64,000 nt of DNA from assembly GCA_030220185.1 (NCBI GenBank), contig JASPKZ010010227.1, forward strand, positions 42,635-106,634. Direction: 5' to 3'. The DNA comes from Diploptera punctata. Lineage: Eukaryota; Arthropoda; Insecta; Blattodea; Blaberidae. Within the stretch, counting starts at the first letter, position 1. Every line of letters starts with the position of its first letter. Positions 44,800-56,430 of this stretch are shown in pieces. The notes under the pieces were generated by a model, which saw only the letters and a program-made list of their open reading frames with translations, made no database searches and had not been told where the DNA came from. Position numbers and translations under genes: made by a program.

Positions 44800-45870
44800 T
44801 AACTAACTCACTGGCTCTATCGAACCTGTAGATTCATGGCCGCGCGGACATAAACTCTCCATACATCCCTATCCTGAGCTAATGTTTCTCAATCATCCCC
44901 TTTATAATCTACTTCCCTCAAATCATGGTTAATGTTATTCTCCCACCTCATTCTTGGTCTACCAACTGATCGTTTTCCCTCTTTTTTTTCCTACAAGAAG
45001 CTTCCATGCATCTCTTTCATCCCTTATTCGTACCACATACCCAACCCATCGCAGTCTACTAGACTTAACTGTTTTTATATCTTGCTTCCTATAGGCCTAC
45101 ATATCATGTAGCTAGTATGTAGTTTTCTCCATTCACCTGTCCATCTCTTTTTGGCCCAAAAATTTTCCTAAGAACTTTATTCTCAAATACTCGTAAATCT
45201 TCTTTCCTCCCTTAAAGTAAGAGTCCATGTTTCGCATCCATATAATATAACTGGGAGAATAACTGTTTTATGTGAAAGAATAAAATATTATCAAAATGCT
45301 TATCTTCAGCACGTATTACGAATGAATGAAAAACGCATACCAAGAAGAATGTATAATTATAAACCAAAAGGGAGAAGTATGTTGGGAAGACCATTGAAGA
45401 GATGGAAGGACAAATTCGACCTACAATGAGATCGGAACAAGCCATTGGGCTTAATCCTCCTTGATGTTGTTGTTGATGATGATTGATGATGATGATGATG
45501 ATGAATAACGGTTTTATATACTGTATTTTCAGTTTAACGTTTTTTGAAAGGAGTTGGGATGACAAGAGTTCCTGTAACGCATAATAGCATGCATTTTCAG
45601 AATTGAGCCTATGTTTAATTTCTTTGTGCACTCATTCCTATTTGTAATTATTGTTCCTAGATACTTGAAATCAACCACTTCTTCAAAATTCCCTTCATTT
45701 GTCACTAGTTAGTTGTCCTTTTCCATTATATAACGCATTTCTATGTGTGAATGTATTTTTAGTTTTATTGATGTTTATTTCCAGTTCCAATTTCTTAGTG
45801 TCCCCTAGTATCTCCTCGTTATCGCTCATCAGCATAAACTAACAGCCTATTAATACCATTGATTTGTAGG
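44800..45870 (-). mobile_element. LINE 3' part, dominant family, with another LINE inside
   Basis: Antisense from the 3' terminus (AACTAACTCACTGGCTCTATCG) to the A-D-S-E-E region near 45830. Interrupted at 45272-45503. Confidence 0.8.
45272..45503 (+). mobile_element. short LINE 3' end, (GAT)n-tailed, nested
   Basis: Reads H-V-L-R-M-N-E-K-R-I-P-R-R and G-R-P-L-K-R-W, tail GATGATGATGATGATG. AATAACTGTTTTAT (45258-45271) and AATAACGGTTTTAT (45504-45517) form a 13/14 target duplication. Confidence 0.8.
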
Positions 45871-45949
45871 CCTTCTTGAGATAAATAGCCTGTATATGCT
45901 CTGAAACATGTCATTCGAGAAACAGTATGAGGTAATATGAAAAAAAAAA

Positions 45950-46225
45950 AAGATTCAACTAATTTATTAAGTAAAACCTCAAATTGTTATTTCCTATTGT
46001 ATTTACATAAAAAATATGTTTATATTTTCCCCCAAAAATGTGAGAAATGCCTTAAAATAAAGTGAGAAGTTGAGCTCAAAGTAACCAAAAATCAACATGT
46101 TTATAATGAAAAAGGTTTGTCAATGCTAAGACAGTGTAACCAATTATCACAAAACACGCTAACAAACAAGTGATCGCTAAACTAATCTGATATACTAACT
46201 CGCCCATTTTCTCACCCTAACTTAG
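45950..46225 (+). repeat. unclassified repeat, copy 1
   Basis: Shares AAAATGTGAGAAAT, AAGTGAGAAGTT and CGCTAAACTAATCTGATATA with 48050-48300. Non-coding, family unknown. Confidence 0.7.
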
Positions 46226-46329
46226 AAATGGATTTTTGGAGGCGTTCAGCTGGAATTTGAAGAAAAGATAAAATAAAGAAACAGTGTAATTAAACAAAAG
46301 AAAAATGTTTAAACTTCAATTGTGGATTT

Positions 46330-46570
46330 CATAAAAAAAACAAACAACTAAAATGAGATGGTCATGTAAAAAGAATGACAGAAGACAGATTCCCAAGAAA
46401 AATACTAGAATGGCTGCCACTTGATAGAAGAAGAGGACGGCCAAAAATAACGTGCATTTAGTGTTTTGAGCAGCATAATAGAAAAAGGATTGGACGATGG
46501 AGATTGGAATGAGAGAGATGTGGAGGAAAAATACAGTAGATTAGTCGGGCGTAAGAAGATGTGAAACATT
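46330..46570 (+). mobile_element. LINE C-terminal scrap
   Basis: Reads H-V-K-R-M-T-E-D-R-F-P-R-K-I-L-E-W-L-P and R-R-R-G-R-P-K-I, then frameshifts. Confidence 0.6.
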
Positions 46571-46893
46571 GTCAAACCTGCTAACTAACTCACTGACACT
46601 ATCGAACCGTAGATTCATGACCGTGCGGATATAAGCTCTCCATATGTCCCTATCCTGAGCTAATGGTTTCCAATCATCTCCCGTATAATCTACTTCCCTC
46701 AAATCGTGGTTAATATTATTCTCGCACCTCATTCTTGTTCTACCAACTGGGTGTTTTCCGTCCGGTTTTCCTACAAGAAGCTTCCATGCTAGTCTTTCAT
46801 TCCCCATTAGTGCAACGTGTCCTGCCTATCGCAGTCTATGAGACGTAACTGTTCTTATTATATCTGATTTCCTATAAACATCAGTCCTCTGTA

Positions 46894-46895
<2 letters not shown>
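46570..46895 (-). mobile_element. LINE 3' end, dominant family
   Basis: Antisense 3' terminus (CTAACTAACTCACTGACACTATCG) to CTGATTTCCTATAAACATC. Confidence 0.8.

Positions 46896-46896
<1 letters not shown>

Positions 46897-46957
<61 letters not shown>
46897..46957 (+). repeat. (TAA)n microsatellite
   Basis: About 20 TAA units; joins a LINE scrap at 46958-47090 (R-G-R-P-K-P-T-W). Confidence 0.95.
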
Positions 46958-46961
<4 letters not shown>

Positions 46962-47149
46962 CCTCCTAGAAAAGGGAAGCGTGGTAGACCAAAGCCAACG
47001 TGGATAAAGGGAATTCAAGACAACATGAAGAAGAGAAATATGACAGAAGCAGACACGCATGACCGGGAAGAAAAAAAAATGTATATTTTGGTTGAGGATA
47101 CCTGTGTAAATAACAGAAACAACCTGAAATAAAATAATTTAAAAAAATG

Positions 47150-47490
47150 ATAATCAAATCCTCAACTCGTGTCCAACTCAGGGTTGGATCGAGTGATGAG
47201 ATGAGATGAAACCCAGTATATAGAAATCTGTGCATGAAAAAGCTGCTGGCCGACCAAGCCTGACGGACCATCACGGGGGCAGATGAATGAAATGAAACGA
47301 AATGGATGGGATGTGTATGGAGAAATGGTGGAATGAAATTGTGGCAGGGGAAAACGGGAGAAAACCCCGAGAAAAACCTGCCCAAGCTCCGTTTCGTCCA
47401 CCACGAAACCCACTTTGATTGACCGAGACTCGATCTCGGGACCCCAACGGTGAGAGGCGAGCATCTAACCGCTTGCAGCAGGGAGCCGCC

Positions 47491-47492
<2 letters not shown>
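47150..47492 (-). mobile_element. tRNA-derived SINE, family 6
   Basis: The minus-strand head, GGCGGCTCCCTGCTGCAAGC..GGTTAGATGCTCGCC, is followed by a B-box-like GATCGAGTCTCGG. The body extends to ACGAGTTGAGGATTTG. Head abuts a (TAA)n run. Single copy here. Confidence 0.6.

Positions 47493-47564
<72 letters not shown>
47493..47564 (+). repeat. (TAA)n microsatellite
   Basis: About 24 TAA units next to the SINE head. Confidence 0.95.
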
Positions 47565-47565
<1 letters not shown>

Positions 47566-48049
47566 CACAATAAAAGGAATAATTGCTGTTAAAATGCTTT
47601 TGAAAAAATATTTCATGGAAACATAACATTGATTCGCGTTACAACAAGCGAGAAATGGTGAGTCATTTGAAATGACTTGAAGGGACACCTTTTGGACAGC
47701 CTTGTTATATCGGTAGCGGACAGTGAGGGACGAGGACAGTCAGAAAATGTAAACAGAGAAGAGGTTGCTTCGAACACTCCACTACATGGATTTGAGTTGG
47801 AAACAGGTTCATGTTTGTGTTTGCTGATGTTCAGTGACGGACTGGTTATTTATTTAAGAACTGATCAGCGCTTCGGAAATATTCCATAATTAAAAGTCAC
47901 GAAATGCATCCAGTTAGCTGTATACACACATAATTACATAATTTGGGGATTTTATGCAACCATGCTACCTACATAAATTGAAAAAAATAAATAAAAAAGA
48001 AAAGAAAAGAAACGGAAAAAAAGAAATATTGTTTTAGTATGCGGATAAT
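47565..48049. other. unassigned sequence
   Basis: 47677-47889 is open on the plus strand without recognisable domains. The ACCTACATAAATT phrase at 47970 is shared with 44290. Confidence 0.4.
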
Positions 48050-48300
48050 TACCCGAGAGATATATATGTCCACTTCCTCCCCCCCAAAAATGTGAGAAAT
48101 ATCTTAAAATGAAGTGAGAAGTTAAGCTCAAAGTAACCTAAAATCACCATATTTACATGTAAAATATGTATTAGTCGTTGCTCATGAGTCATGGCAGTAT
48201 AGCCAACTTATCACAATAAATCCGCTAACAAACAAGTGAACGCTAAACTAATCTGATATATACTAATTCGTCCATTTTCTCACTAACGTGCTCACTGATG
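48050..48300 (+). repeat. unclassified repeat, copy 2
   Basis: See 45950-46225; the two copies differ by indels in the middle. Confidence 0.7.
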
Positions 48301-48954
48301 TAGGTGGACTCCTGGGATAGAATCCCTTATATGTGAGTAAACATGTTGCCAATTGGCTCTAGCAGGAACGTGTGTCATCACATTGGCCAACATGATGCTA
48401 GCAGTCACTTTTTCTCCTATCGAATATTAACGATGTCACGGTGGCATAGAACATGCTCATAATGTAAACTGCTACTTGTAATATTTCTTGCAGTTTATTG
48501 AAAATTAATTTTTGCACAATAGTAAGTTCTGTCGTACTTACAGGAATGACGACCATGATCGAAAGTTCATTTTCCTAAATTTCGGGGTTGCCAACCTGTA
48601 TATAACTAAATAACTATACTGTAATATTACAAATTACCTACCCAGGGCGGGAAGTAAAACCATTGCCCTTTATGTATACTACGTACAATGTATATACAAA
48701 AATATATCCAAAAGGTAGTATCAATATACATTATAAGAAACAAATCACTGTATTTTAAATGAACTGAACTTTATTTGAAACAATATAAAACAATAAATTC
48801 GTACTTGCCGTCATTTTATACCTGCTTGGTGTCGCGGCCTGCTGTAGTCTCAACTAAATTATTTTCAGCATTTACCGTATATACATTGGCCAGACTGCTA
48901 ACGTCAGTCAGTTGTTTATAATGATCGCAAATATTTCCAAAAAATATATTATTT
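48301..48954. other. unassigned sequence
   Basis: Nothing recognised. Confidence 0.45.
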
Positions 48955-49090
48955 TACTTGTGGAAAGCAACGGGAAGCTACCACACATATAATTCCTAGG
49001 TATAGCTGCAAAGCATAGCATGGAAATTTTACGATTACAGTGAAAGATCTGTCCTCGGGCAGAATTACTACAGATGGATGGATATTATTT
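48955..49090 (+). mobile_element. SINE family 1, 3' part only
   Basis: GTGGAAAGCAACGGGAAGC through GGCAGAATTACTACAGATGGATGG. The tRNA head is missing. Confidence 0.7.
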
Positions 49091-49440
49091 TACTAATATG
49101 TATTATTTTAATAACACCATCGTGCAAAAAATAATGTACAATACAGTTTGTGAAGTGTTTTTATTTACAGAATCTCGGAAATTAAAAATCACATCCCAAC
49201 CTTGCACAGTAATAGCCTATACGTAAATTGTATAAAAATAAAGTATCTGTTTAAACTACAGTATTAAAATAAAACTATTGTATTTGTCTATTAGCACAAC
49301 GAAGTTAATTTCAAGCATAACAAAGGAAATTCTTAACTTCAAATTACATTAAATCAGACATAGGCTAATCATCTTGTTGCTCTAGGGAGCCACCTGAGTT
49401 GTTCTGCTCTCTTTGGTGAGAGGCATTAGGTAGGGAGAGT
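49091..49440. other. unassigned AT-rich sequence
   Basis: Nothing recognised. Confidence 0.45.
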
Positions 49441-49443
49441 ACA

Positions 49444-49991
49444 CAGGGTGTAACAAAAAGGTATATAAAAAAATTTGGATATTTAGGATAAAGGATAAAA
49501 AAAATGTTATATGAACATAGGTCCGGAAATTGTTTATTTCTTGGGTAGAGCTCTTTTTCTACAACTCTGCTTACACGGTGAGATGTGTAATACGTACATA
49601 GCTGTCACGTGGCCATAACCCCACAACAGAACAGTTGTTCAATTGTGCAGTAGTAAACATGCGCTTTTACATCTGCAACTCCAGTTCAAGATGTAGAGAT
49701 TCTTCGTGCTCGTATTCTGGAAGGGTCTACATCAGCGTATTAGGGAGTCCATGCGATGGCGAGATATCGGATGCATTGGAGCTAATGGAGGCCTTTTTGA
49801 ACATTTTCTGTGATTTTCTGTTATTCCACGGTTCTGTTATTGAATGTTCTTGTATGGGGTTCAGCTGTACAAAAAGTGCTCTAAAAAGGAAATAAAGCAT
49901 TTCCGGACCTATGTCAATATAAGACTTTTTTATGACCTACATGCAAGAAATATTTTCCCAAATAATTTGACATATCTTTTCGTTACACCTG
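49444..49991. mobile_element. TIR element (CAGGGTGTAAC ends)
   Basis: CAGGGTGTAACAAAAAGGTA at the left and, inverted, CAGGTGTAACGAAAAGATA at the right. Inner inverted blocks (ATAGGTCCGGAAAT at 49518 and its complement near 49900) extend the match. About 548 bp with no transposase frame, so MITE-like. Target duplication unclear. Confidence 0.65.
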
Positions 49992-50284
49992 TATGTCTTC
50001 GCGGTTCATTAGTGCCATTCATTGCGTTAGTTACTTAATCACTTACCTCTTCGGATGTCTCGTTGATCCGACTTCCATTTACATATTTCACTCTACACAC
50101 ACGTGGAAATTTCTGGGCTGTTCTATGCCAGGTATCGGTTTATAAATTTTACAACAGACCACTATACTAATTCCAAGCTAAGATCCAGTGGTACTGTAAA
50201 CAAACTTGCATAAGATATTACTCCGCCGACTCCTTCTATTGGAGGAATCGAGGTGCTACTTTTACTTGTCATATGATTAAATTT

Positions 50285-50910
50285 CAACAATGGAGAAGAA
50301 CAAACCTTGTGTTGAATGCACTTATTTAAGTACAAAATTATACCATTCAGGCGATAACACAGTGGAAATTAAAAATATATTCGCACAAACAAAACAAGCA
50401 ATAAATTCTTTAAAAACTGCGTTTGGTGGAACAAAAATATTACAAACAAAAATAGAATTACAAATAGGTTTATATCAAACCGTAGTTCAGAGCATTTTAA
50501 CATATGGTGCTGAAGTTTGGCAAATTCCTACCAGGGAAATGAAAATAATTTTAAGTGCAGAAATGGGTGTTTTAAGATCAACTGGAAAATCTAGAATTGA
50601 TAGAATACGAATTACAGAAATAAGGGAAATTATGGGTGTACAAGAGGAGCCGGACATCATTAACATTATAGAAGATATAAGATTAGTGGTATGACCATGT
50701 CAGAAGAATGCCAGAGCAAAGATTGCCGGAACTTATTATGGAATGGATCGCAATGGAAAGCAGGAAGAAAGAAGACCAAAGAAAACTTGGATAGAAGGTG
50801 TGTAAGCGGCTATGTTTATCAGAGGATTGGAGAATATCAATGGATGGACAGAGAGGAATGGCGTTTGGTTTCCGGAAAATGGAGACAGCTGTCATGATAC
50901 TGGATGATGA
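50285..50910 (+). mobile_element. LINE C-terminus, fifth family
   Basis: Open at 50290-50694: T-Y-G-A-E-V-W-Q-I, V-L-R-S-T-G-K-S-R-I-D-R-I-R and N-I-I-E-D-I-R. It continues broken to a GATGATGATGATG tail at about 50905. Confidence 0.75.
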
Positions 50911-51061
50911 TGATGATTGTATTGTATACGGTAGAAACATTGTTCTCAGGCAACATCGTATTTTACGGGAAATAAGACTGAATACAGCATCAGATAGTAC
51001 CAATAGTTAGGAACTTCCTCCATTCCTTATTTATTTATTTATGACAAAAGAAATATATATG

Positions 51062-51357
51062 TTCACAGTAATATAATGTACGGTTAAAAACTATAATATA
51101 GTTACCTTGTAGGTCCGTCTCCTCAACTTAAGTTCTTTTAAACTATGTAGGCTTTCGGGACTAGTCCCATCATCAGCAGAATGCATTAGGTCCGTTCTTG
51201 TTGACCCTTGTTGAAGCACTGACTTGGTTGTGAAAATTCTCACAACTTAAGTTGAGGAGACGGACCTACAAGGTAACTATATTATAGTTTTAACCGTACA
51301 TTATATTACTGTGAACTAATACCTCAACGGAAAACCACCATGAATTTTACTAGTATC
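51062..51357. mobile_element. PLE-type foldback (51.1 kb)
   Basis: 12-bp duplication GAAATATATATG at 51050-51061 and 51358-51369. Arms 51062-51132 and 51246-51315 are reverse complements and contain GGTCCGTCTCCTCAACTTAA. The 42-nt tail (51316-51357) lies on the right. The 113-bp centre has a hammerhead core on the minus strand. Confidence 0.88.
51147..51176 (-). ncRNA. hammerhead ribozyme core (foldback centre)
   Basis: Minus strand: CTGATGA (51176-51170), stem II GGGA/TCCC with CTAG loop, GAAA (51156-51153), then GCCTAC. Stem III is imperfect compared with the palindromes elsewhere, so activity is less likely. Confidence 0.6.
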
Positions 51358-51522
51358 GAAATATATATGTGCCTACCTAATTTGATGTTTACGCTTTTTC
51401 CATGGTGTCTATAGATACCTTTATTTACCGGTACAATTTCATTGTGAGCAGAATTTAAGCTCCACCCTGCTGTTATTTTCACGTTAATGTGGGATATTTT
51501 TCATTAAACTGTTTGAAAATAC

Positions 51523-52200
51523 TCATAAGTAATGCCACGAGTGATTTCCAAATTATCGATAAATTCACGACTCACGAAGTGAGGAGTGAATTTATCTAGA
51601 GAATTTGGAAATCAAGAGTGGCATTTGTTAGGACTATTTAACGAATAAAATAAAGCTGTTTACTCACAAATCATTATTTAACTACAGTTATTTAAAAATA
51701 TTTTTATATTTAAAGTAAACGGTGATGTTTGAAAACTAATGAGAAACGATAGGTAGCCTACGCTTCTACTGCTTCTTTTGTTTATCACTGCAACCAGATC
51801 ATACTATTTATTGCCAAAGGAACGCAATATTGTAAGAATGCTCTCTAGTGGAGAAAAATGAAACACATCAATCTGTATATTAATTCATTTTTGATGTCGT
51901 ATACATTTAAGAAAGTGCAAACAGTGGTTTCTTTTTTTGGTGGTATAATCAATTGCTACAAATGTTGACATGTAAGCACTATTATATACAATCTGGTAGC
52001 CGTATTTGTTATAGGCTCAGTCACTGCAAAATAACGGTCAGACCTGTTCAGAATATTAAAAAGGAGGAGCTTTGCTTAATATATGATAATCCTAACGTTG
52101 ATAATTATTTCGTGAAACACGTCTCTGATTGGTTGTAATACAGAAATCATTGAAACGTGATTGGTCATTGACTCCCATTTGGGGCATGAGTTAAATAGTC
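51523..52200 (-). mobile_element. GA-target element, copy 4
   Basis: Minus orientation, TCATAAGTAATGCCACGAG...GGGCATGAGTTAAATAGTC, 678 bp. Highly similar to copy 3 but lacks a short block near 51905. Confidence 0.8.
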
Positions 52201-52224
52201 AAAATAATTTGTTTCTCTCCGCAT

Positions 52225-52400
52225 TTCAAAGGCTTTGCTTTCCAATGTTTAAGAAATTCTACAGAAAATTTGCCATTTCCAAAACAAACAAAAAATTACA
52301 ATTCCAACGCATTCTTCATTGCGCATGCGTAAAAATAAAACAATGCATATTAAATCTATTAAAATTCTAATTACATATTTTAAGATTCTCCCATATAACT
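52225..52400 (+). repeat. unclassified repeat shared with 58915-59100
   Basis: Common phrases: AATTCCAACG(C/T)ATTCT(T/C)CATTG and GCATGC(G/A)TAA(A/G)AATAAAA. Confidence 0.6.
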
Positions 52401-52743
52401 TACGTAGACATGTGTGCTACATAATATATACCTATTTTAGGTAGGTTAGCTTAGATTACGATGGTTAAATTAGATTAGACAGGTGCTATCATTTTTTTTG
52501 TAAGTGCTAATGGTGCAATTTTTTTAATCGTTATAAGAACAAAACAATTATTTCACCTTAATTATTTTATAACTCTAAGGAATCATCAATGGAGGAATTT
52601 TTCATAAGCTGGGTATTCTGTTTTAAAAAGGAAATTTGCGTGTTCCAACGTTAATATGATGTATTTTAGGTTAGTTTTATTTCAACTTCTCCTTCAAATT
52701 TAAGGCGTTTAGGGTATTTATTTTAAACACACACGCACATCAT

Positions 52744-52782
<39 letters not shown>
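52744..52782 (+). repeat. (TA)n microsatellite
   Basis: About 19 TA units. Confidence 0.95.
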
Positions 52783-52785
<3 letters not shown>

Positions 52786-53209
52786 GGTAATTATTATTCA
52801 CATTATTTTACAATCATTTTTTGCGTTTTTTAATTTTATTTTTATAGATCCATACCTGGCATAGAATCCCTGAAATTTACCTTAATTTTCACAAATCACT
52901 TCACTTTCAATGTTGAATTCCATCACTCAACTCTTTACATTGCCTATTTTTATGTCCTTTCGCAACTATAAATTATTATTTTCATTAAGTTCCACGCGAT
53001 CTATCACCGGCGGATACATACGTTACACTGTCATTCCCTCCAAATCCATCATTATTAAGTCATGGCTAGCTCACAGTAGCGCCTTCTATAAGTTTGATAG
53101 TCATATGACCAGTCCTTGCTAATACTAAAGCGAAACATATTTTTGGTATTACGAGATAGGCCTATATTAAACTTTTTTTAAAAAAGTTATAAACCTGTTA
53201 AAATATTAT
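52783..53209. other. unassigned sequence
   Basis: Nothing recognised. Confidence 0.45.
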
Positions 53210-53249
53210 GGGAATTCTATGCTAGGTAACAGTATACACAAATTCAATT

Positions 53250-53520
53250 AAATAAATATGAAATTATTGCATTGGCACGGGTTCGTTACAAGTATACAAA
53301 GTTTCAAGTCGATCCAATGTCTCTAAGTGGGTGAAAATCGTATTCAAAGATTCCATTACATAAATACAAAGACACTTTTTTTGATTTTGTGATGATTGTG
53401 GCCAGGATTTTAGAAAAGAATATGAAATTATTGTATTGTCACGGGTCCTTTACAAGTATACAACATTTCAAGACGATCCAATTACTTTAAGTGGGTGAAA
53501 AACGCGTTGAAAGATTCAGT
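53250..53520 (+). repeat. direct repeat of about 145-bp spacing
   Basis: AAATATGAAATTATTGCATTGGCACGGG... (about 53265) recurs as GAATATGAAATTATTGTATTGTCACGGG (about 53418), including TTTCAAG(T/A)CGATCCAAT and AAGTGGGTGAAAA. Confidence 0.75.
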
Positions 53521-53523
53521 TAC

Positions 53524-53527
53524 ATAC

Positions 53528-53589
<62 letters not shown>

Positions 53590-53674
53590 GGATGGATGGA
53601 TGGATGGATGGATGGATGGATGGATGGATGGATGGATGGATGGATGGATGGATGGATGGATGGATGGATGGATG

Positions 53675-53754
<80 letters not shown>

Positions 53755-53755
53755 T
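53524..53755 (+). repeat. (GATA)n-(GATG)n-(GATA)n compound satellite
   Basis: GATA units to about 53588, then about 22 GATG units to about 53676, then GATA again to 53755. Confidence 0.95.
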
Positions 53756-53824
53756 AGATACAGGTCAAGCTAATATAAAGCGTGTAAAAAGAGGCAAAAT
53801 TAATGTAGAAGTATGTGAACAATA

Positions 53825-54660
53825 TTAACTCACTGGTACTCTCGAACCCGAAGGTTCATGGCCGAGCAGACTTAAGCTCTTCATACATCCCTATTCTGAG
53901 CTAATGTTTTTTTCAATTACCCCTGTATAATTTACTTCCTTCAAATAACAGTTAATGTACGCTCTAATTCTCCCAACTCATTATTGATCTACCTACCGGC
54001 CGCTTATTCCTCTGGGTATGAGAATAAGTAGACATGAGGAAAATACGTGGACTATTACTTTAAGGGAAGAGGAAAGGTTACGACTATTTGAGAATGAAGT
54101 TCTTAGGATTTTTTTTTTGACATAAGAGAGAAGAATAGACAATTGAATGGAGAAATCTACATAACAGTATGGGAAACCTGATATAATAAGAGCAATTAAG
54201 TTTCGTAGACTGCGATGGGCAAGACACGTGCCACGAATTAGATATGAAAGAAGAGCATGAAACATGTTGCAGGAAAACCAAAGGGAATGCGCCCAGTAGG
54301 TAAGCCAAAAATGAGGGTGAGAATAACATTAACAATGCTTTGAGAGAAGTAGATTACAAAGGGGATCATTAGAAAACATTAACTCAGGTTTAAGAACAGA
54401 GTTAAATATATATCCATTGAATGAGAAAATCAGAGTGGAAAGAATGAATGTAGCAAAATTACCAAGAGCAGCATTCAACTACAAGCCAAGAGGTTCAAGG
54501 AACGTAGGAAGGCCAGTGAAAAGATGGACAGAACAACTGTGAGGCGGAACAGGCAATTTATGCCTAGCCCGTGAAGTGAAGAATAAGAAGGGATTATGGA
54601 GAGCTTATGTCAGCGCGGCCATGAACCTATAGGTTCGATAATGCCAGTGAGTTAGTTAAA
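53825..54660. mobile_element. LINE mosaic, dominant and third families
   Basis: 53825-54010 is the antisense 3' end of the dominant family. 54040-54385 is the sense C-terminal region of another copy. 54395-54590 is a sense piece of the third family (S-R-N-V-G-R-P-V-K-R-W). 54595-54655 returns to the dominant 3' end. The third-family piece looks inserted in the dominant copy. Confidence 0.75.
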
Positions 54661-54769
54661 TATATAATTATGTGTTTTTCTTCCAAAAGAAATGCGATAA
54701 AAGTTTGACGTAAAAATAATGAAAAATATACCATATTCTAGTTGGAATGATATACCTATGTCTATAATC

Positions 54770-55205
54770 TAACAAGGGAACTATCAACCATTGCATACGA
54801 AAACCTATGTTGAAATTTCTCCCAGATCTGCGTTGTGATGTACCAAAGGCTTTGTCTAAAAAATCTGCCGTTTTTAATTGCAAGGCACTTAAATCCAGCG
54901 CCAAATATCTCATTTAAACTATAGAGAAATAATACACCTGCTGAATTGGTAGATTGGATAACCCTCACTACCTGTCCCCTGCGCTGCATCCCGCCTCACT
55001 AGACCTCGCTAATAGTCCAGCAGGGAGTTCATCTGATCCATACAGTGGGTTGCCATTGCTGGATTTATGTTTACGATTTCTGTGCCTCGCGGTTAAAAAC
55101 GCCAGATGCTTTTTGGACACGGTCTTGGTATATCATAACGCTTTTCTGGGAGAAATTAAAAGATAGTTTCAGCATGCAAGGGTTGACGGTTCTCTTGTTA
55201 GATAG
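54770..55205. repeat. diverged inverted-repeat pair
   Basis: 54770-54905 on the minus strand resembles 55056-55203 on the plus strand: CTGGGAGAAATT, TGGTA(C/T)ATCA(C/T)AACGC and GTTGA(T/C)(A/G)GTTC(C/T)CTTGTTAGA. Probably the arms of an old foldback or two opposed repeat copies. Confidence 0.6.
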
Positions 55206-55856
55206 AGCAGAATAGTCAAAGTATGAATTACAGGATAACAAAAAATAAATATTTAAAAATAAAAAGATCACCGAGTACCTACCTAATCTAACGGAACTTA
55301 CCTAACCTGAATGATAATGTTGACTATTGGTTATAGTGGAAACGTGAATAAACAAGTTGGTAACCATGTCACTAGCACGATTGTTATGTGATAAGTATAT
55401 AATATTTATTAGATTGACAGACTGATAACTGACATAGAATAGCCGAATGCTTTACAGAGGTCTGATAGTAATGGGAAGAAGATGCGTATCTGACCAGGAC
55501 CACAGTTTGGACATCCCTGCCCATGACCAATGTAAAGTTTCCTGTCCATTAAGTTTAGAGGGAGATGTTGACTGTTCAGGTAAACACCGAAAGAGTTGCG
55601 ATGAGAACTGTGACCTTCGTTCAATAAAAAGTGAAAACAAATGCTACCAGCAACAATATCGTTACCATGTATAACACAATTAAAACACAAATAAAGAACG
55701 TAATGAGTAAGTTTGGGTTCTATAAATCTCAATATTTATATTAACAAGAGGAACATGTCTTTCCCTCGTACACCTTTACAGGGTCGTCCAGAGTTTTTGA
55801 ATCGTGGGCCACAGAATAAACAAAATGTGTGCTGCAGGTCCTCCTATAGTTGCTAT

Positions 55857-55858
<2 letters not shown>
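55206..55858. other. unassigned sequence
   Basis: A plus-strand open stretch at 55447-55674 is Cys-rich but lacks a signal peptide or recognisable spacing. I do not call a gene. Confidence 0.4.
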
Positions 55859-55927
<69 letters not shown>

Positions 55928-55928
55928 T
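55859..55928 (+). repeat. (TTA)n microsatellite
   Basis: About 23 ATT units. Confidence 0.95.
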
Positions 55929-55934
55929 TATTTT

Positions 55935-56430
55935 ATTTTTTTTAATTGCGGATGAGCCCATGTAGGACTACGCAAAGTACTTAGAGGCGTTTCCTTTGAG
56001 CCCAAATTTCTTTCATTCTTTTGCTATGAGCTTGTTTTCTCTCATCTGTCCAAGTTGTTCCAGTTCTTTTTTCTTCGGTTTGTCCTCTTGGTCAACTTGC
56101 TACTTATTCACCTTAATTCTAAATATATCTCTGTTTTGGGATATCTTCTTTAGTAATTCCTGCCAATTTTAAGTCCTTTTTGACTTCATCAATCTACTTC
56201 GTAGTATCCACTGGAGCTTTACTTCTGTTTTCGTAGAATTCCATGATCTGTTTTGTAAGCCTATTTGAGTTCATTCGTTTAATATGACCATAAAATTTTA
56301 ACCTTCGTTTTCTAATATCACTATGAATGTCTGTATATATTATAAGTAGGAATTCATGTTTCACATCCATTTAATATAACTGGAAGAATAACAATTTTAT
56401 ATATTTTCAGTTTAACGTTTTTTGAGATAA
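55935..56430 (-). mobile_element. LINE C-terminal scraps, minus
   Basis: 55960-56330 reads as a diverged antisense LINE C-terminus. 56340-56430 is the dominant-family segment (V-K-L-K-I-Y-K then G-C-E-T antisense). Confidence 0.55.

Noticed and set aside
47271..47570. Open frames encoding runs of Ile, Asn, Leu or Tyr (also at 3382, 12232, 19272, 42267, 55713, 59423)
   Set aside because: These are translations of (TAA)n microsatellites, not proteins.
49635..49895. Transposase in the CAGGGTG-ended element
   Set aside because: The 86-codon frame shows no catalytic D/E motif or DNA-binding domain.
53520..53822. Minus-strand frame of repeated I-Y-L-S and I-H-P-S units
   Set aside because: Translation of the GATA/GATG satellite.
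55447..55674. Cys-rich small secreted protein
   Set aside because: No signal peptide, no family spacing, and no splice or promoter context found; chance frame.
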